In this document: positions 1 through 11,080 of the stretch, one piece after another
Position numbering within the stretch: position 1 is the stretch's first letter
Layout of the letters: every line of letters begins with the position of its first letter
Origin: Paraphaeosphaeria minitans
Taxonomy: Eukaryota; Ascomycota; Dothideomycetes; Pleosporales; Didymosphaeriaceae
Assembly (NCBI GenBank): GCA_015832175.1
Contig: WJXW01000003.1
Span: forward strand, 2,232,001 to 2,296,000
Direction: 5' to 3'
Length of the DNA stretch: 64,000 nucleotides
Program-made: the position numbers and the translations under genes
Notes under the pieces: model-generated
The model's input: the letters and a program-made list of their open reading frames with translations, nothing else
The model's database searches: none
Told to the model about the DNA's origin: nothing

Positions 1-78
1 ACAGCGTAAGACCTATTTAATAAAATAATAGTTAGGGTAGTAATCTAAATACCTCTAGAAGAGTTTATAAACTATATA
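1..78. other. Left edge, no gene seen
   Basis: Short AT-rich stretch before the minisatellite. I see no coding or repeat structure that matches anything else in the window. Confidence 0.4.
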
Positions 79-281
79 TTAAAGTGTAAGTTAGTGTTAA
101 AGTGTAAGTAAGTATTAAACTATAAGGTAGTGTTAAAGTGTAAGTTAGTATTAAAGTGTAAGTTAGTGTTAAAGTGTAAGTTAGTGTTAAAGTGTAAGTT
201 AGTGTTAAAGTGTAAGTTAGTGTTAAAGTGTAAGTTAGTGTTAAAGTATAAGTTAGTGTTAAGGTATAAGTTAGTGTTAAA
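79..281 (+). repeat. 18 bp minisatellite, about 11 copies
   Basis: Tandem head-to-tail array of the unit ttaaagtgtaagttagtg. Eleven full 18 bp units start at 79 and repeat every 18 bases to 276, with a partial unit to 281. Units 2, 3, 4, 10 and 11 carry substitutions; the central units are identical. There is no spacer, so this is a plain tandem repeat. It lies just left of the nested transposon block. Confidence 0.95.
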
Positions 282-331
282 AGAGGTTTAGTTATTAGAA
301 TCTAAAATCCATATAATGGCGAGAAGCCGGT
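282..331. other. Left flank of Gy1-A, possible outer end of element B's LTR
   Basis: This flank joins across Gy1-A to the sequence starting at 6913: the last five bases ccggt (327-331) match ctggt at 6913-6917. The joined sequence leads into the LTR of element B. A tataatggc at 312 could be a mutated TGTAATGGC start of that LTR, but no second B LTR is visible in the window to confirm it. Confidence 0.35.
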
Positions 332-742
332 TGTTACGTACCAGATAACAACGTGGGACTTGGGCGCTTATAAAGGTGTGATAAAGCGACAACAGGGTTA
401 CGAATGTAACAAAGAGACGCCAAGCAACTTAGGTTAGGTCACGTAATATGCTTAGTTGCTTAGTAGCACTAAGTAGCAAAGTAGGTTACGTAAAGTGCTT
501 AGTTGCTTAGTGGCACTAAGCAGCAGAGCAGCCTTAGTATATAGGAACGCGAGGATAGGCTCTCTATACTTATATTTAATCTATTTATTAATCTATTATT
601 TAGATTCTAGCAGACTGAATTGTTAACTCGTTATACTTTGCAAGATACTATTATATTAATAAGACCTTCTACCTTCTGTAAGTACTCTTGCCTAAGAACT
701 AACCTTAACTCTTTAGGACTAGCTACCCTCTTAGATTTAACA
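332..742 (+). repeat. 5' LTR of Gy1-A
   Basis: 411 bp, from tgttacgta to tttaaca. It contains two near-identical modules of about 50 bp, each with the hairpin gcttagtggcactaagc or a variant of it. The outer part keeps many CpA and TpG pairs that the matching part of the 3' LTR has lost. The base after the LTR begins tcttaaacaccc rather than the usual TGG, so a conventional tRNA primer-binding site is not evident. Confidence 0.95.
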
Positions 743-759
743 TCTTAAACACCCTTAAT

Positions 760-2637
760 ATAAGTACTTTATAAACTCCTACCTCTTCTACAGCTTTAGG
801 TGCCGCTAAGATTACTTTTATAAAAAATAGTAGTAAGGCGTATAAACCTAATCTCTACTTTAGTAAACAATCTTAAACTAACGTCTAGATTCTCTAGTTA
901 GACCTCTACTTCTTTAACTTAAATAAACCTCTTCAAGATAAAAAGAAGGTTATCTTCGTAGTAATATATATATAAGGAGATACAGGATTATAGATCTATC
1001 CCTACTTTAAAAAGTACCTAGGAATAGACTACAACAACAATAATAATAACTACGCAAACAAACACGCTAATATAGTTAATATTATTAAGGATTATAATAA
1101 CTTTAAGAAATGCCTTAAATAACTCTTTAAAATTGCTAATAAAGACTCTATTACAAAAGCAAAGATTTAGACTATAACTTAGAAATAATTAGTAGCTAAG
1201 TATATAGCTAAGTTTCGCAGATACGCTATGCAACTCAACTAGGACAATAAATCTCTTTAGGATATATATAAATAAGGACTTAAATAGAAACTACGCGAGG
1301 AACTCTTACGTAGTAGTATATAAATTGCTAACTTTAAAGAACTATACAAAGAAACTATTAGAATTAACAGAGAATAGTTTTTACTGCAATAGGAGCTCTA
1401 CTAAAACCCTAGGGCGATAAGCTTTAGACAACTAGCAAAAGTAGTTTATAAAAACCCTATTAGAATTATCTAAAAGCAATAGCTAAGGAACTACTAAAGA
1501 TACAAACTAATAGAAGATGTCTAGTTTAACTACATAGGCAAAGGAAAAGGAGGAAAGATAGGCCCTAAATAGCCTAATAAACGCGTCTCTAATAGAAATT
1601 AACAACTAATAACTAAAACCTATAAATACTTTATATGTAGTAAACTAGGCCACATAGCCAGGAACTGTAGATTAAAGAACAAAGTCTATTAAACTAAGTT
1701 AAATATACTAACTATTAAGGACTAAGAACCTAATAAGGAATAGAAAGTTATTACAACACTATTTAGTCACTAACATGTTACACTAGAGCAAAGTAAGTAA
1801 TTAGATTTATCTAACTTATAACTATACGAAGATCTAGAAGACAACTCTAACGTATACTACAATATAGAAAATGTAGAAGAGATACTAAGATCTCCTACTC
1901 CTTACCTATAAAGTAGGCAGAAAGAAGACAACCCTATATTACCTAAGTATAAACTGAATATTTAGGACTATATAGAACCCTACTAAGCACTAAAAGAAAT
2001 ACAACCCTACGAAAATAAGAAGTTAGACTATATACTAAAGTACTACCTAGACTACTAAAATCCTACACACTAATTCTGTATGTGGATGCATTGCGAAGAA
2101 CTAATATACGCATAACATAAGGTAGAGAAAGAGGAGAACAAGAAATAACCTAGAAGGAAACTGCGCTATAGATAGATATAGATAGACTACCCTATTACAG
2201 CTTGCAACAAACACCTCTAGGATAAATAATAAGTAAAATACTTTCCTTACTTTACACTAAAGAGTAACAAATACTACAATGTGCTTATTAACAGAGACTA
2301 TATACAACTATACTAGTATACGTGTCTAAACTAAGACTGTGAATACTACTATATAGCCAAACATTTAGATAGCTTTGCAAACTGCCCTATGTAAGAAGTA
2401 ACAACAGAACTACTAATTTAACTAGTACACAGGAAAGGTAAAGACTACAGGAGAAACAACAGTAGAACATCCTTGCGGAAAGAAGAAGACAATCTACACA
2501 AAACACGTACTTAAGAATAATAATAGAAGCAGATGCTTAGAAACACATACTAGGCACTAGAACTTAATTACAACCTATAAGAATAGATGTCTTTTTTAGG
2601 CCTAGACTTAGACAAGAAAACGCCTTTATTAAATTAA
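760..2637 (+). pseudogene. gag: gag of Gy1-A (capsid/nucleocapsid), RIP-inactivated
   Basis: Gag forms the retrotransposon capsid. The frame starts at 760, where ata stands for a mutated ATG, and runs to a TAA at 2635-2637 that is present in the other copies too. A CCHC zinc knuckle lies at about 1627-1668: Cys (now Tyr, tac), Cys tgt 1636, His cac 1651, Cys tgt 1666, in a GHIARNC-type context. Stops inside are TAG/TAA where Gln or Trp is expected. The knuckle is followed by roughly 320 further codons before the stop, a long tail for a Gag of this type. The pol frame begins by -1 slippage near the 3' end. Confidence 0.85.
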
Positions 2638-5600
2638 ATACTATAGTAAGCATAGTATTAGTTAAGCTACTAGTATAGTTTAAAGGAATACAGGCTTAAG
2701 CTCTTATAGACTTAGGAGTAGAAAAGAACTTTATATCTTATTAGATAGTAAGATAAGCAGGACTTATAATGTTAGAGAAAGAAGTACCCTACATTATTTA
2801 TGTCGCAAATAGATCCCTAATGCCTAAGACACCTTAAATATACTAGAAAGTCACTACCACAATAACAGTCTAAGGATATAGAGAGGAACTTACCTTAGAT
2901 ATCTTACTAGGATCTAAGTATAAGTTAGTCTTAGGATTACCTTAGTTAACAATATACAACCCGCAGATTAACTAGGGTACAAAGAAAATATTATTTAAAC
3001 ACTATAATTATATATTGTAAGTAAAGCCTATGCATTAACTAAAAATAATAGTAGATAAGGGAGTTATTAACAATATAATACTATAATAGACAGTTAAAAA
3101 ACAGAAGCACACCTTGGCAGACGCTAGTAAGAACCACTAGATTAAGAAGTGTAAGAAAGAGGACAATAGCACACCCCTCACCTTATTAAGAGAGTACAGG
3201 AAATAGACACACATGTTCACAGAAAAGGAAGGAAAAGTAAACCTACTAGAATATTAACCCTAGGATCTTATAATAGACCTAGAAGAAGGGAAGACGCTAC
3301 TCTTTAGACCACTATATAGTAAGATAGGAAAAGAACTCCTTAAGGAACGTAATTTTATTAAGACAAACCTTAAGAAAGGATATATATAACTATTAAAGTC
3401 ACTAATAGTAAGCCCTTTCATGTTTGTTAAGAAAAAGGATGGATTAGATAGACTATGCGTTAACTACTAATAACTTAACAATATAACAATAAAGAACTAA
3501 TATCCACTACTAAATATTATAGAGTTACAAGATTAACTATCTTAAGCTAAGATATTTATAATAATAGATCTAAGAGACGGTTACTACCTTATACAAATTA
3601 AGAAAGGTAAAGAATAGAAAATAGCATTTTAATTACGCTATAGACTATTTAAGTATAAAGTTATACTATTTAAACTCACAAATGCACCAGCAGCTTTTAT
3701 AGCACTTGTTAATAATGTACTTTACGAATATCTAGACATATTTGTTATCGCATATATGGACGATATCCTTGTCTTTTTTAAAAACAAATTGGACCACACT
3801 AAGTATATATAGATAGTACTAAAAGCACTAGACAAAGTATGCCTTCACATTAAACTTAAGAAATGTAAGTTTAACGTTAAATAACTTAAATTCCTAGGAC
3901 ACATTATTACTATAGAAGGAATTGAGATAGCACTAAGTAAAGTTAAATATATTAAGAACTGGCTAATACTAAAGACAGCTAAGAATATCTAAGAATTCTT
4001 AGGATTCTGTGGATTTAATTAATAATTCATCCAAGATTACACAAAGGTTATAATACCTTTAATAAATTTTATAAAGAAGGACGTACCCTTTAAATAGATA
4101 GACAAGTGTAGAATGTTATTCTAACTCCTTAAAATAGTATATATTATAGAACCTATCCTTATTTATTTTAGAAGCGATAAACTACTACGCTTTAAAACAG
4201 ACGCTAGCGATCTTGCGCTAGGCGTCTACGCTAAATAAAAACGTAATAGTAAATAGCACCTAATTGCCTATTACTTATGCAAATTTAATAACGCTAAAAC
4301 ACAATACAATATATATAATAAGGAACTCTACGCTATTATTAAAGTCTTAAAGCACTAGAGGATTTATATACTTAGTTACTTAACGCTAGAAATCTACACA
4401 GATTATAAGAACCTTCTAAGGTTCACAACAACAAAAGAACTTACGCTATAATAACAAAGATAGTCACAAACTATAGGGTAGTACAAGTTTAAAATTATTT
4501 ATATAGCTAGGAAAGAAAATAGCAGAGTAGACGCTCTTAGCTAATAAAGTAATCTAATAGGAGAAAAAGTAAAAACCTTCTTCGCAATTCTTCGCAAAGC
4601 TAAAAATAGATCTCTAGAGCTAATAGTAGAACTAAATTAACTTTTAGTAATTAACTAAGAAGTTCTAGAACATCTACAGACTAAGATTATCTAACAATAC
4701 CACAATAACCCTATGTACAGACACCTAGGCATTACAAAAACAATAGAACTTATCTAAAGGAATTACACCTTTAAAGGAATTAAGGAAGCTATAATAACTT
4801 ACATCTATAAATATGTAGAATACTAGAGAAATAAACACAGCACATATCTTAAATATAGAGAGATGTAAGCAATTAGAATACTAATAGTACTATAGGAAGA
4901 CATCGCTATAGATTTTGTTATAGGAATTCTAAACTCTAAGAATCTAATAATAGGAATTAAATACAACAGTATACTAGTAATAGTCTACTAACTAACTAAG
5001 TATATTAAGCTTATTCTATGTCTTAAAAGAATAATAGTAAAGGAACTTACTTTTCTTATCCTGGACTAACTAATTAGACACTACAGAATCCCAAAAATAA
5101 TTATTAGCGATAGAGACAAGCTCTTTACGTTAAATTATTAGACAACGCTTATAGCCCTACTTAGAACAAAATAAAAGCTATTAACAGCTTACTATCTACA
5201 AACAAACGGACAGACAGAACGTACAAACCAAACTATAGAAACGTACCTACGCATCTACTACAATAGTTAAAAGAATAACTAGGTTTTATTACTACCTATA
5301 GCACAGTTAGCCTATAATAACAAAGTATTAGCAGTATTAGGATATACACTATTCTATACAAACTACGGAAGACACCTACATCTCTTTAATTAACAATTTC
5401 CTACAACAATTAAAGTAAAAGAAGCTATAGATATAGCAGAAAATATAAAGAAAATACACTAATAACTCTAAGAGAATCTTAAGAAAGCTTAGCAGCAATT
5501 AATTTTATATTAAAACTAAAAATAAAAAATAGCACCTTAGCTAAAGAAGGGGGATAAAGTATATCTACTTATAAAGAACCTTTAAACTTAGAAGAAAAAA

Positions 5601-6005
5601 CACAAGAAACTAGATTATATTAAGATTAGACTATTTTATATTTTTAAGTAAATATTACTAGTAAACTATAAGTTAGAACTACTGCTAGATGCAAAGATAC
5701 ACCCAGTATTCTACGTATTACTACTAGAACTAGTAGACCCTAATACACTAGTTAGAACCACCTTCTACCACAGAACTAAGGAAGAAAATAAATTTAAGGT
5801 TAAAAGAATTCTAGAATACAATTAGTATAGCAACATATACTTTATTAAATAGAAAGGATACCTACACAGCGAAAATACTTAGGAACTAAGAAACTACCTA
5901 AGAAACTGTTAACAAAAGATTAAAGAATTCTATTAATAGACTTACTTAAGATAGTAATGCTAAAGAATTATTCTAGAACTTAGGAGGCAGGTTATCTATT
6001 ACTAA
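2589..6005 (+). pseudogene. pol: pol of Gy1-A: protease, RT, RNase H, integrase, chromodomain
   Basis: Polyprotein that would copy and integrate the element. Protease: an L-I-D-L-G motif (family LIDSGA) with the Asp at 2709. Reverse transcriptase: SPFMFVKKKDG-type block from 3411 and the catalytic AYMDDILVF at 3750-3776. RNase H: TDASD-type motif near 4200. Integrase: HHCC region near 4690-4830, then DFV, SDRDKLF and an NGQTERTNQ block near 5200-5230. A C-terminal chromodomain (VKRILEY to SENT..E) lies at about 5795-5920. Pol is -1 to gag. Dozens of TAA/TAG codons fall at Gln and Trp sites, and the true stop codon cannot be told from mutated ones. Confidence 0.9.
2592..2598 (+). promoter_or_regulatory. 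-1 ribosomal frameshift site (T TTT TTA) of Gy1-A
   Basis: In the gag frame the codons read tcT TTT TTA, a perfect X XXY YYZ slippery heptamer. Sliding back one base enters the frame that carries protease and reverse transcriptase. The heptamer and its gatgt...aggcct flanks are unchanged in copies B, G and K. I did not identify a downstream pseudoknot. Confidence 0.8.
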
Positions 6006-6464
6006 CTATATAGATGTGCTAAGTTTAGCTAGACTAGTAGGCTAAGTAGGATAAGCTAGATCCTTCTCTAACTCTAGCTCTGCTAGAGCAGCACTTTCTA
6101 CTACAATAACCTTACTAGTACGCTTTTTATTCTGCGCTAACTATTTTGCTAACTAATCTTTTTTTACGCGCGCTATACGTAAGGCCTTAAACGCTATATC
6201 TTATTCCTTTTACGCCTCTAATATTTGCGCTTCTAACTTTTTTTTCTTAGTAATTAACTGCGAGAACTTATTCCTAGTAACAGCTATATTACACTTTAAG
6301 CTTTATTTCTAACACTTACTACACTTCTTTAAGCTAATATAGACTTTGCAAACATAGGAATATAACTTATAGAAGGAGCACTTTAACACTATAACTACTC
6401 TATAGTTTTTAATAGTAGAAATAAGGCCGTAACAACACTTTATAGAATTATAGTTAGTAGACAT
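5950..6464 (-). pseudogene. Antisense accessory frame of Gy1-A, Zn2Cys6-like plus coiled coil
   Basis: Starts at the ATG complementary to cat 6462-6464, 38 bases inside the 3' LTR, and runs towards the end of pol, tail to tail. Near residues 30-65 this copy keeps Cys codons in the pattern C..(Y)...(Y)VC....KC.KC...LKC. Combined with copies G and K, the positions give C-x2-C-x6-C-x8-C-x2-C-x6-C, the spacing of a Zn(II)2Cys6 DNA-binding cluster. A Lys/Glu-rich stretch that looks like a coiled coil follows (KKKLEAQI in copy K). Its function is inferred from the motif only. Stops interrupt this copy. Confidence 0.6.
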
Positions 6465-6484
6465 AATTCTTTAGGACAAAGAAT

Positions 6485-6498
6485 AGAAAGGGAGGGGA
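6485..6498 (+). other. Polypurine tract of Gy1-A
   Basis: agaaagggagggga, three bases upstream of the 3' LTR, where plus-strand DNA synthesis of a retroelement is primed. The same purine run stands in front of the 3' LTR in G (gaaaaggaggga) and in K on the other strand. Confidence 0.8.
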
Positions 6499-6501
6499 TA
6501 A

Positions 6502-6912
6502 TATTACATACTAGATAACAACGTAGGACTTAGGCGCTTATAAAGGTGTAATAAAGTAACAATAGGGTTATAAATATAACAAAGAGACGCCAAGTAACTT
6601 AGGTTAGGTTACGTAATGTGCTTAGTTACTTAGTGGCACTAAGTAGTAAAGTAGGTTACGTGAAGTGCTTAGTTACTTAGTGGCACTAAGCAGCGGAGCA
6701 GCCTTAATATATAGGAACGTAAGAATAGGCTCTCTATACTTATATTTAATCTATTTATTAATCTATTATTTGGATTCTAGCAGACTAAATTGTTGACTTG
6801 TTACACTTCGCAAGATACTATTGTATTAACAAGACCTTCTACCTTCTGTAAGTACTCCTGCCTAAGAACTAACCTTAACCCTTTAGGACTAGCTACCCTC
6901 TTAGATTTAACA
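6502..6912 (+). repeat. 3' LTR of Gy1-A
   Basis: 411 bp, tattacata to tttaaca. It is the partner of 332-742 with the same length and only substitutions seen. Its inner (left) half has lost more CpA/TpG than the outer half of the 5' LTR. Confidence 0.95.
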
Positions 6913-6917
6913 CTGGT

Positions 6918-7258
6918 TTTGTACCTAGTGGGCGCGTAGTAGGGATTAAGCGAGAATTTAATACCAGCTACGCCTTAAACAAAGGAGTTACGTAACTAAT
7001 CTCTATAGAGCGCTCTCTACAAAGTGCTCCCTATAAAGTGGCCTTTACGTAGTATATAGGAACGCGAGAATAGGCTGTTTATACTTATATTTAATCTATT
7101 TATAAATCTATTATTTAGATTCTAGTAGACTAAATTATTAATTTGTTATACTTCGCAAAATACTATTATATTAATAAGACCTTCTACCTTCTGTAAGTAC
7201 TCCTGCCTAAGAACTAACCTTAACCCTTTAGGACTAGCTACCCTTCTTATACTTAATA
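6918..7258 (+). repeat. LTR of element B, chimeric relative of the Gy1 LTR
   Basis: From about 7050 to its end at 7258 (cttaata, then tcttaaacaccc) this matches the last 210 bp of the Gy1 LTR. The part before 7050 does not match the Gy1 U3 and lacks its duplicated hairpin modules. The LTR probably starts left of Gy1-A, near 312, giving about 361 bp in total. Its 3' partner is not in the window. Confidence 0.7.
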
Positions 7259-7275
7259 TCTTAAACACCCTTAAC

Positions 7276-9152
7276 ATAAGTACTTTATAAACTCCTACCT
7301 CTTCTATAGCTTTAGGTGCCGCTAAGATTACTCCTATAAAGAATAGTAGTAAGGCGTATAAATCTAATCTCTACTTTAGTAAACAATCTTAAACTAATAT
7401 CTAGATTCTCTAGCTAAACCTCTACTTCTTTAACTTCGATAAATCTTTTAAAAATAAGAAAAAAGTTATCTTTATAGTAATATACATATAAGGAGATACA
7501 GGATTATAAATTTATTTCTACCTTAAAAAGTACCTAAAAATAGACTATAATAATAATAACAACAATTACGCAAATAAGCACGCTAATATAGTTAATATTA
7601 TTAAGAATTATAATAACTTTAAGAAATGCCTAAAATAACTCTTTAGGATTGCTAATAAGGACTCTATTACAAAAGCAAAGATTTAGACTATAATTTAGAA
7701 GTAATTAGTAGCTAAGTATATAACTAAGTTTTATAGGTACACTGTGTAACTTAACTAGGATAATAAATCTCTTTAGGATATATATAAATAAGGACTTAAA
7801 TAGAAACTATATAAGAAACTCTTATATAGTAGTGCGCGAATTACTAACCTTAAAGAACTATATAAAGAAACTATTAGAATTAACAGAGAATAGTTCTTGC
7901 TATAACAGGAGCTCTACTATTACCCTAGGGTAATAAGCTTTAGATAATCCGCAAAAGTAGTTTATAAAAGCCCTATTAGAGTTATCTAAAAGCAATAACT
8001 AAGGAACTACTAGAGATATAAACTAATAAAAGATATCTAGTTTAACTACATAGGCAAAGGAAAAAAGGAAGAATAGGTTCTAAGCAGCCTAATAACCGCG
8101 TCTCTAATAGAAGTTAATAACTAATAACTAAGACCTGTAAATACTTTACTTATAGCAAACTAGGCTATATAGCTAGGAACTATAGATTAAAGAACAAAGT
8201 CTATTAAACTAAGTTAAATATACTAACTATTAAGAACTAAGAACCTAATAAGGCAGAAGAAGTTATTATAACACTATTTAGTAACTAATATATTACACTA
8301 GAACAAAGTAAGTAATTAGATTTACCTAACTTATAATTATATAAAGATCTAGAAGACGATGTAGACGTATACTATAACGCTAAAAACGTAGAAGAGATAC
8401 TAAGGTCTCCTACTCCTTACCTATAAAGTAGGCGAGAAGAAGACAACCCTATGTCACCTAAGTATAAACTAAATGTTTAGGACTATATAGAACCCTACTA
8501 GGCACTAAAAGAAATGCAATCCTACAAAAATAAGAAGTTAGACAATATACTAAAGTACTACCTAGACTACTAAAATCCTATATACTAATTCTATATATAG
8601 ATGCATTGCGAAGAACTAATATATATATAATATAAGGTAAAGAAAGAGGAGAACAAAAAACAATCTAGAAGAAACCTACGCTATAGATAGATATAAATAA
8701 ACTACTTTATTACAGCTTATAATAAACAGCTCTAGGATAAATAATAAGTAAAATGCTTTCCTTACCTTACGCTAAAGGGTAATAAATGCTATAATATACT
8801 TGTTAATAGAGACTATATACAACTATACTAGAACATATATTTAAACTAAGACTGTAAATATTACTATATAGCCAAACGTTTAGATAGCTTTGCAAACTGC
8901 CCTATATAAAAAGTAATAACAGAACTACTAATTTAACTAATATATAGGAATAGTAAAGACTACAGGAGGAAAAACAGCAGAACATCCTTATAGAAACAAA
9001 AAGACAATTTATATAAGCCACGTACTTAAGAATAATAATAGAAGCAGATACTTAGAAACGTATACTAGACACCTAAACTTAATTATAATCTATATAAACA
9101 GATGTCTTTTTTAGGCCTAAACTTAGATAAGAAAACGCCTTTATTAAATTAA
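7276..9152 (+). pseudogene. gag: gag of element B (Gy1 relative)
   Basis: Aligns along its length with Gy1-A gag. The start codon is ata at 7276 (mutated ATG) and the end is at the same TAA, 45 bases past the start of the slippery site. The zinc knuckle near 8138-8183 has lost most Cys and His codons to Tyr. It looks more decayed than A, as expected for the element that all others inserted into. Confidence 0.8.
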
Positions 9153-9533
9153 ATACTATAGTAAGTATAGTATTAGTTAAGCTACTAGTATAGCTTAAAG
9201 GAATATAGGCTTAAGCTCTTATAGACTTAGGAGTAGAAAGGAACTTTATATTTTATTAGATAGTAAGATAAGCAGAACTTATAATATTAGAGAAAAAAGT
9301 ACTCTATATTATCTATGTTATAAATAAATCCCTAATGCCTAAGACACCTTAAATATACTAGAAAGTCACTACCACAATAACAGTCTAAGAATATAGAGAG
9401 AAACTTACCTTAGATATCTTACTAGAATCTAAGTATAAGTTAGTCTTAGAATTACCTTAGTTAATAATACACAACCTACAGATTAACTAGGGTATAAAGA
9501 AAATATTATTTAAACGCTGTAATTATATATTAT
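9104..9533 (+). pseudogene. pol: pol of element B, part 1 (protease)
   Basis: Follows the frameshift heptamer and holds the protease region (LIDLG-type motif near 9220). It is cut at 9533 by insertion of Cop1-C. The interrupted sequence resumes at 41234, and the site uninterrupted reads aattatatattataagtaa in Gy1-A and G, which proves the join. Confidence 0.85.
9107..9113 (+). promoter_or_regulatory. -1 frameshift heptamer of element B
   Basis: T TTT TTA preceded by gatgtc and followed by ggccta, identical in position and sequence to the site in Gy1-A. Confidence 0.75.
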
Positions 9534-9728
9534 TATTGTGGTAAAAAGGGCTTAAACTATTACAGGATATTTAGGAGCAGAGTTGTAAAGAATATAAATA
9601 GCTAATTGTAGGAAAGGATGCCGAAAGGGCAGACTATATATAAAAGAAATGAGCCTCTTAGTAAGAATCCCGTGATATGAATTAGTGGATCTAGAAAGAA
9701 TTATAGAAGTAAGTGTTTTACTTTAACA
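9534..9728 (-). repeat. 3' LTR of Cop1-C (left end)
   Basis: 195 bp, tattgtgg (mutated TGTTGTGG on this strand) to ctttaaca. Matches 41039-41233. Just inside it the minus strand reads cctagggggtg, a likely polypurine tract. Confidence 0.92.
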
Positions 9729-11080
9729 CACCCCCTAGGTAATCGCTTAAAGCGGATCACCTATCTTAAGAAGTAATCTGTAATTGTCTAAATTCTTTCT
9801 AAAGATCTTTAAAAAACTATTAAAAGGCTATTTAAAGATTAAAAAACTATTAAGAATTATTCTTCTAAATCTCCTTATCTTAAGAACAGTAATTCTATCA
9901 TCCTCTATTTATTATAATAGCAAAACAATCGCTGTTTATCTTTTAAATTACAACTCCTATTGTGAATTATGTCTAGAATCTCTTCTTCTAGTGGGTTAGG
10001 AGCTTATAAGCGTAATATAAAGGCCTAGAGTGTAAACGCTTTAATTCTGCTACTCTTTTTACTTACTTCTTATTAACTGTAAGGTAATTTCCCCGCTCTT
10101 ACTAGCTAGTAAGTATAATAGGTAGGCGCGTTTTAATTAGGAAGGAGTAGTAGTAAGAGAAATAAGTAGTAAGAAAAGAGCGTATTTAGCGCTTAATGCT
10201 TAGATAGGTAGTAGAGTATATAAGCCCTTTGCTAGCGCTTAATCTTCTCTCTTTAATCTTTTACTTTTAACGCTTTAACTTCCTATCTAATTTAAGCCTA
10301 TAAATTCTACTGCCTTATAGTAGGTTCTCTTCTTCTAATTATTACCTTACGCTCTTTTTATTATTTTAGAGCTTTGCTAACTCTTTTAGATATTTAATAA
10401 CCTGGCTAAAGCACGCGTAGTAAAGGCTGTAAAAGCTACTAAACAAAGCTCCTAATCTTTAGTAAAGAATAGGGTAATTACCCTCCTACTCTACTTATTA
10501 AAGAGCAGCGCGGTCGCAGCTAATATACTAATTAAAATAGCTAGATAAGTGGCCTATTAGCTCTAAAGTAGGGTAGAGGCTAGGCAAGTGCTTCTCCTCC
10601 TACTAATTAAAAGAGGGGAAGCTAGGGTAAGTTATTACCTACTACTAATTAAAGGAGAGGTAGAGGAGGTAGATAAGGTGAGGAATCACCTACTATAGAG
10701 AGGAGGAGAGGAGGAGGATAGGGAGAATCTCCTACTACTAATCGTAGAAGAGATTCTCGCACCCCTGCGATTAAGTAGAGAAGGAAGAGGGTCTATAAGC
10801 TTATAGATAAGCTCTTTAATCTTTTTTTCCTCTAATTCCTATTCTTCCTCTAATCTTTTTTTTCTTTTTTTTTCTTTTCTTATTTCCTAGCTCTAAATTA
10901 ATAATTCTAGGTAGTTAATAGATTAATTCTCTACTTACCTACTTTTATTCTGTAATTATTATACTTACATTTTATAGATTTAATAGCCTTTTAAATCTAT
11001 TAAACTGCTAATAAGTAAGAGCTTTTGTAAGGCTATTTACTAGTATTTTGCTAGTTAGAAGATATTCTACTTAAAATAAT
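9729..11080 (-). other. 3' non-coding part of Cop1-C
   Basis: I find no recognisable domain between the RNase H end and the LTR. The stretch from about 10600 to 10790 is strikingly purine-rich on the plus strand (runs of gagg and agga) and contrasts with the pyrimidine-rich run at 10820-10890. A frame of about 70 codons near 9784-9999 on the plus strand has no ATG start or family features and is antisense to the element. Confidence 0.5.

Larger units (their letters stand above)
332..6912 (+). mobile_element. Gy1-A: full-length Ty3/gypsy chromovirus, RIP-degraded
   Basis: A complete 6581 bp element with two 411 bp LTRs starting TGTTAC/TATTAC and ending TTTAACA. The flanking 5 bp duplication is ccggt on the left and ctggt on the right, differing by one C-to-T change. 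Order inside: gag with a CCHC knuckle, a -1 frame change, protease, reverse transcriptase, RNase H, integrase and chromodomain, then an antisense Zn2Cys6-like frame, a polypurine tract (6485-6498) and the 3' LTR. All reading frames are broken by TAA/TAG, so the copy cannot make proteins. Comparing the LTRs over the first 150 bases I count 17 differences, all transitions. Confidence 0.95.

Noticed and set aside
79..281. CRISPR-like array
   Set aside because: Units are contiguous 18 bp repeats without spacers, in a eukaryotic transposon context.
9784..9999. Open frame of 71 codons on the plus strand
   Set aside because: It has no ATG start, is Lys/Leu-biased low-complexity sequence, and lies antisense in the 3' non-coding part of Cop1-C.
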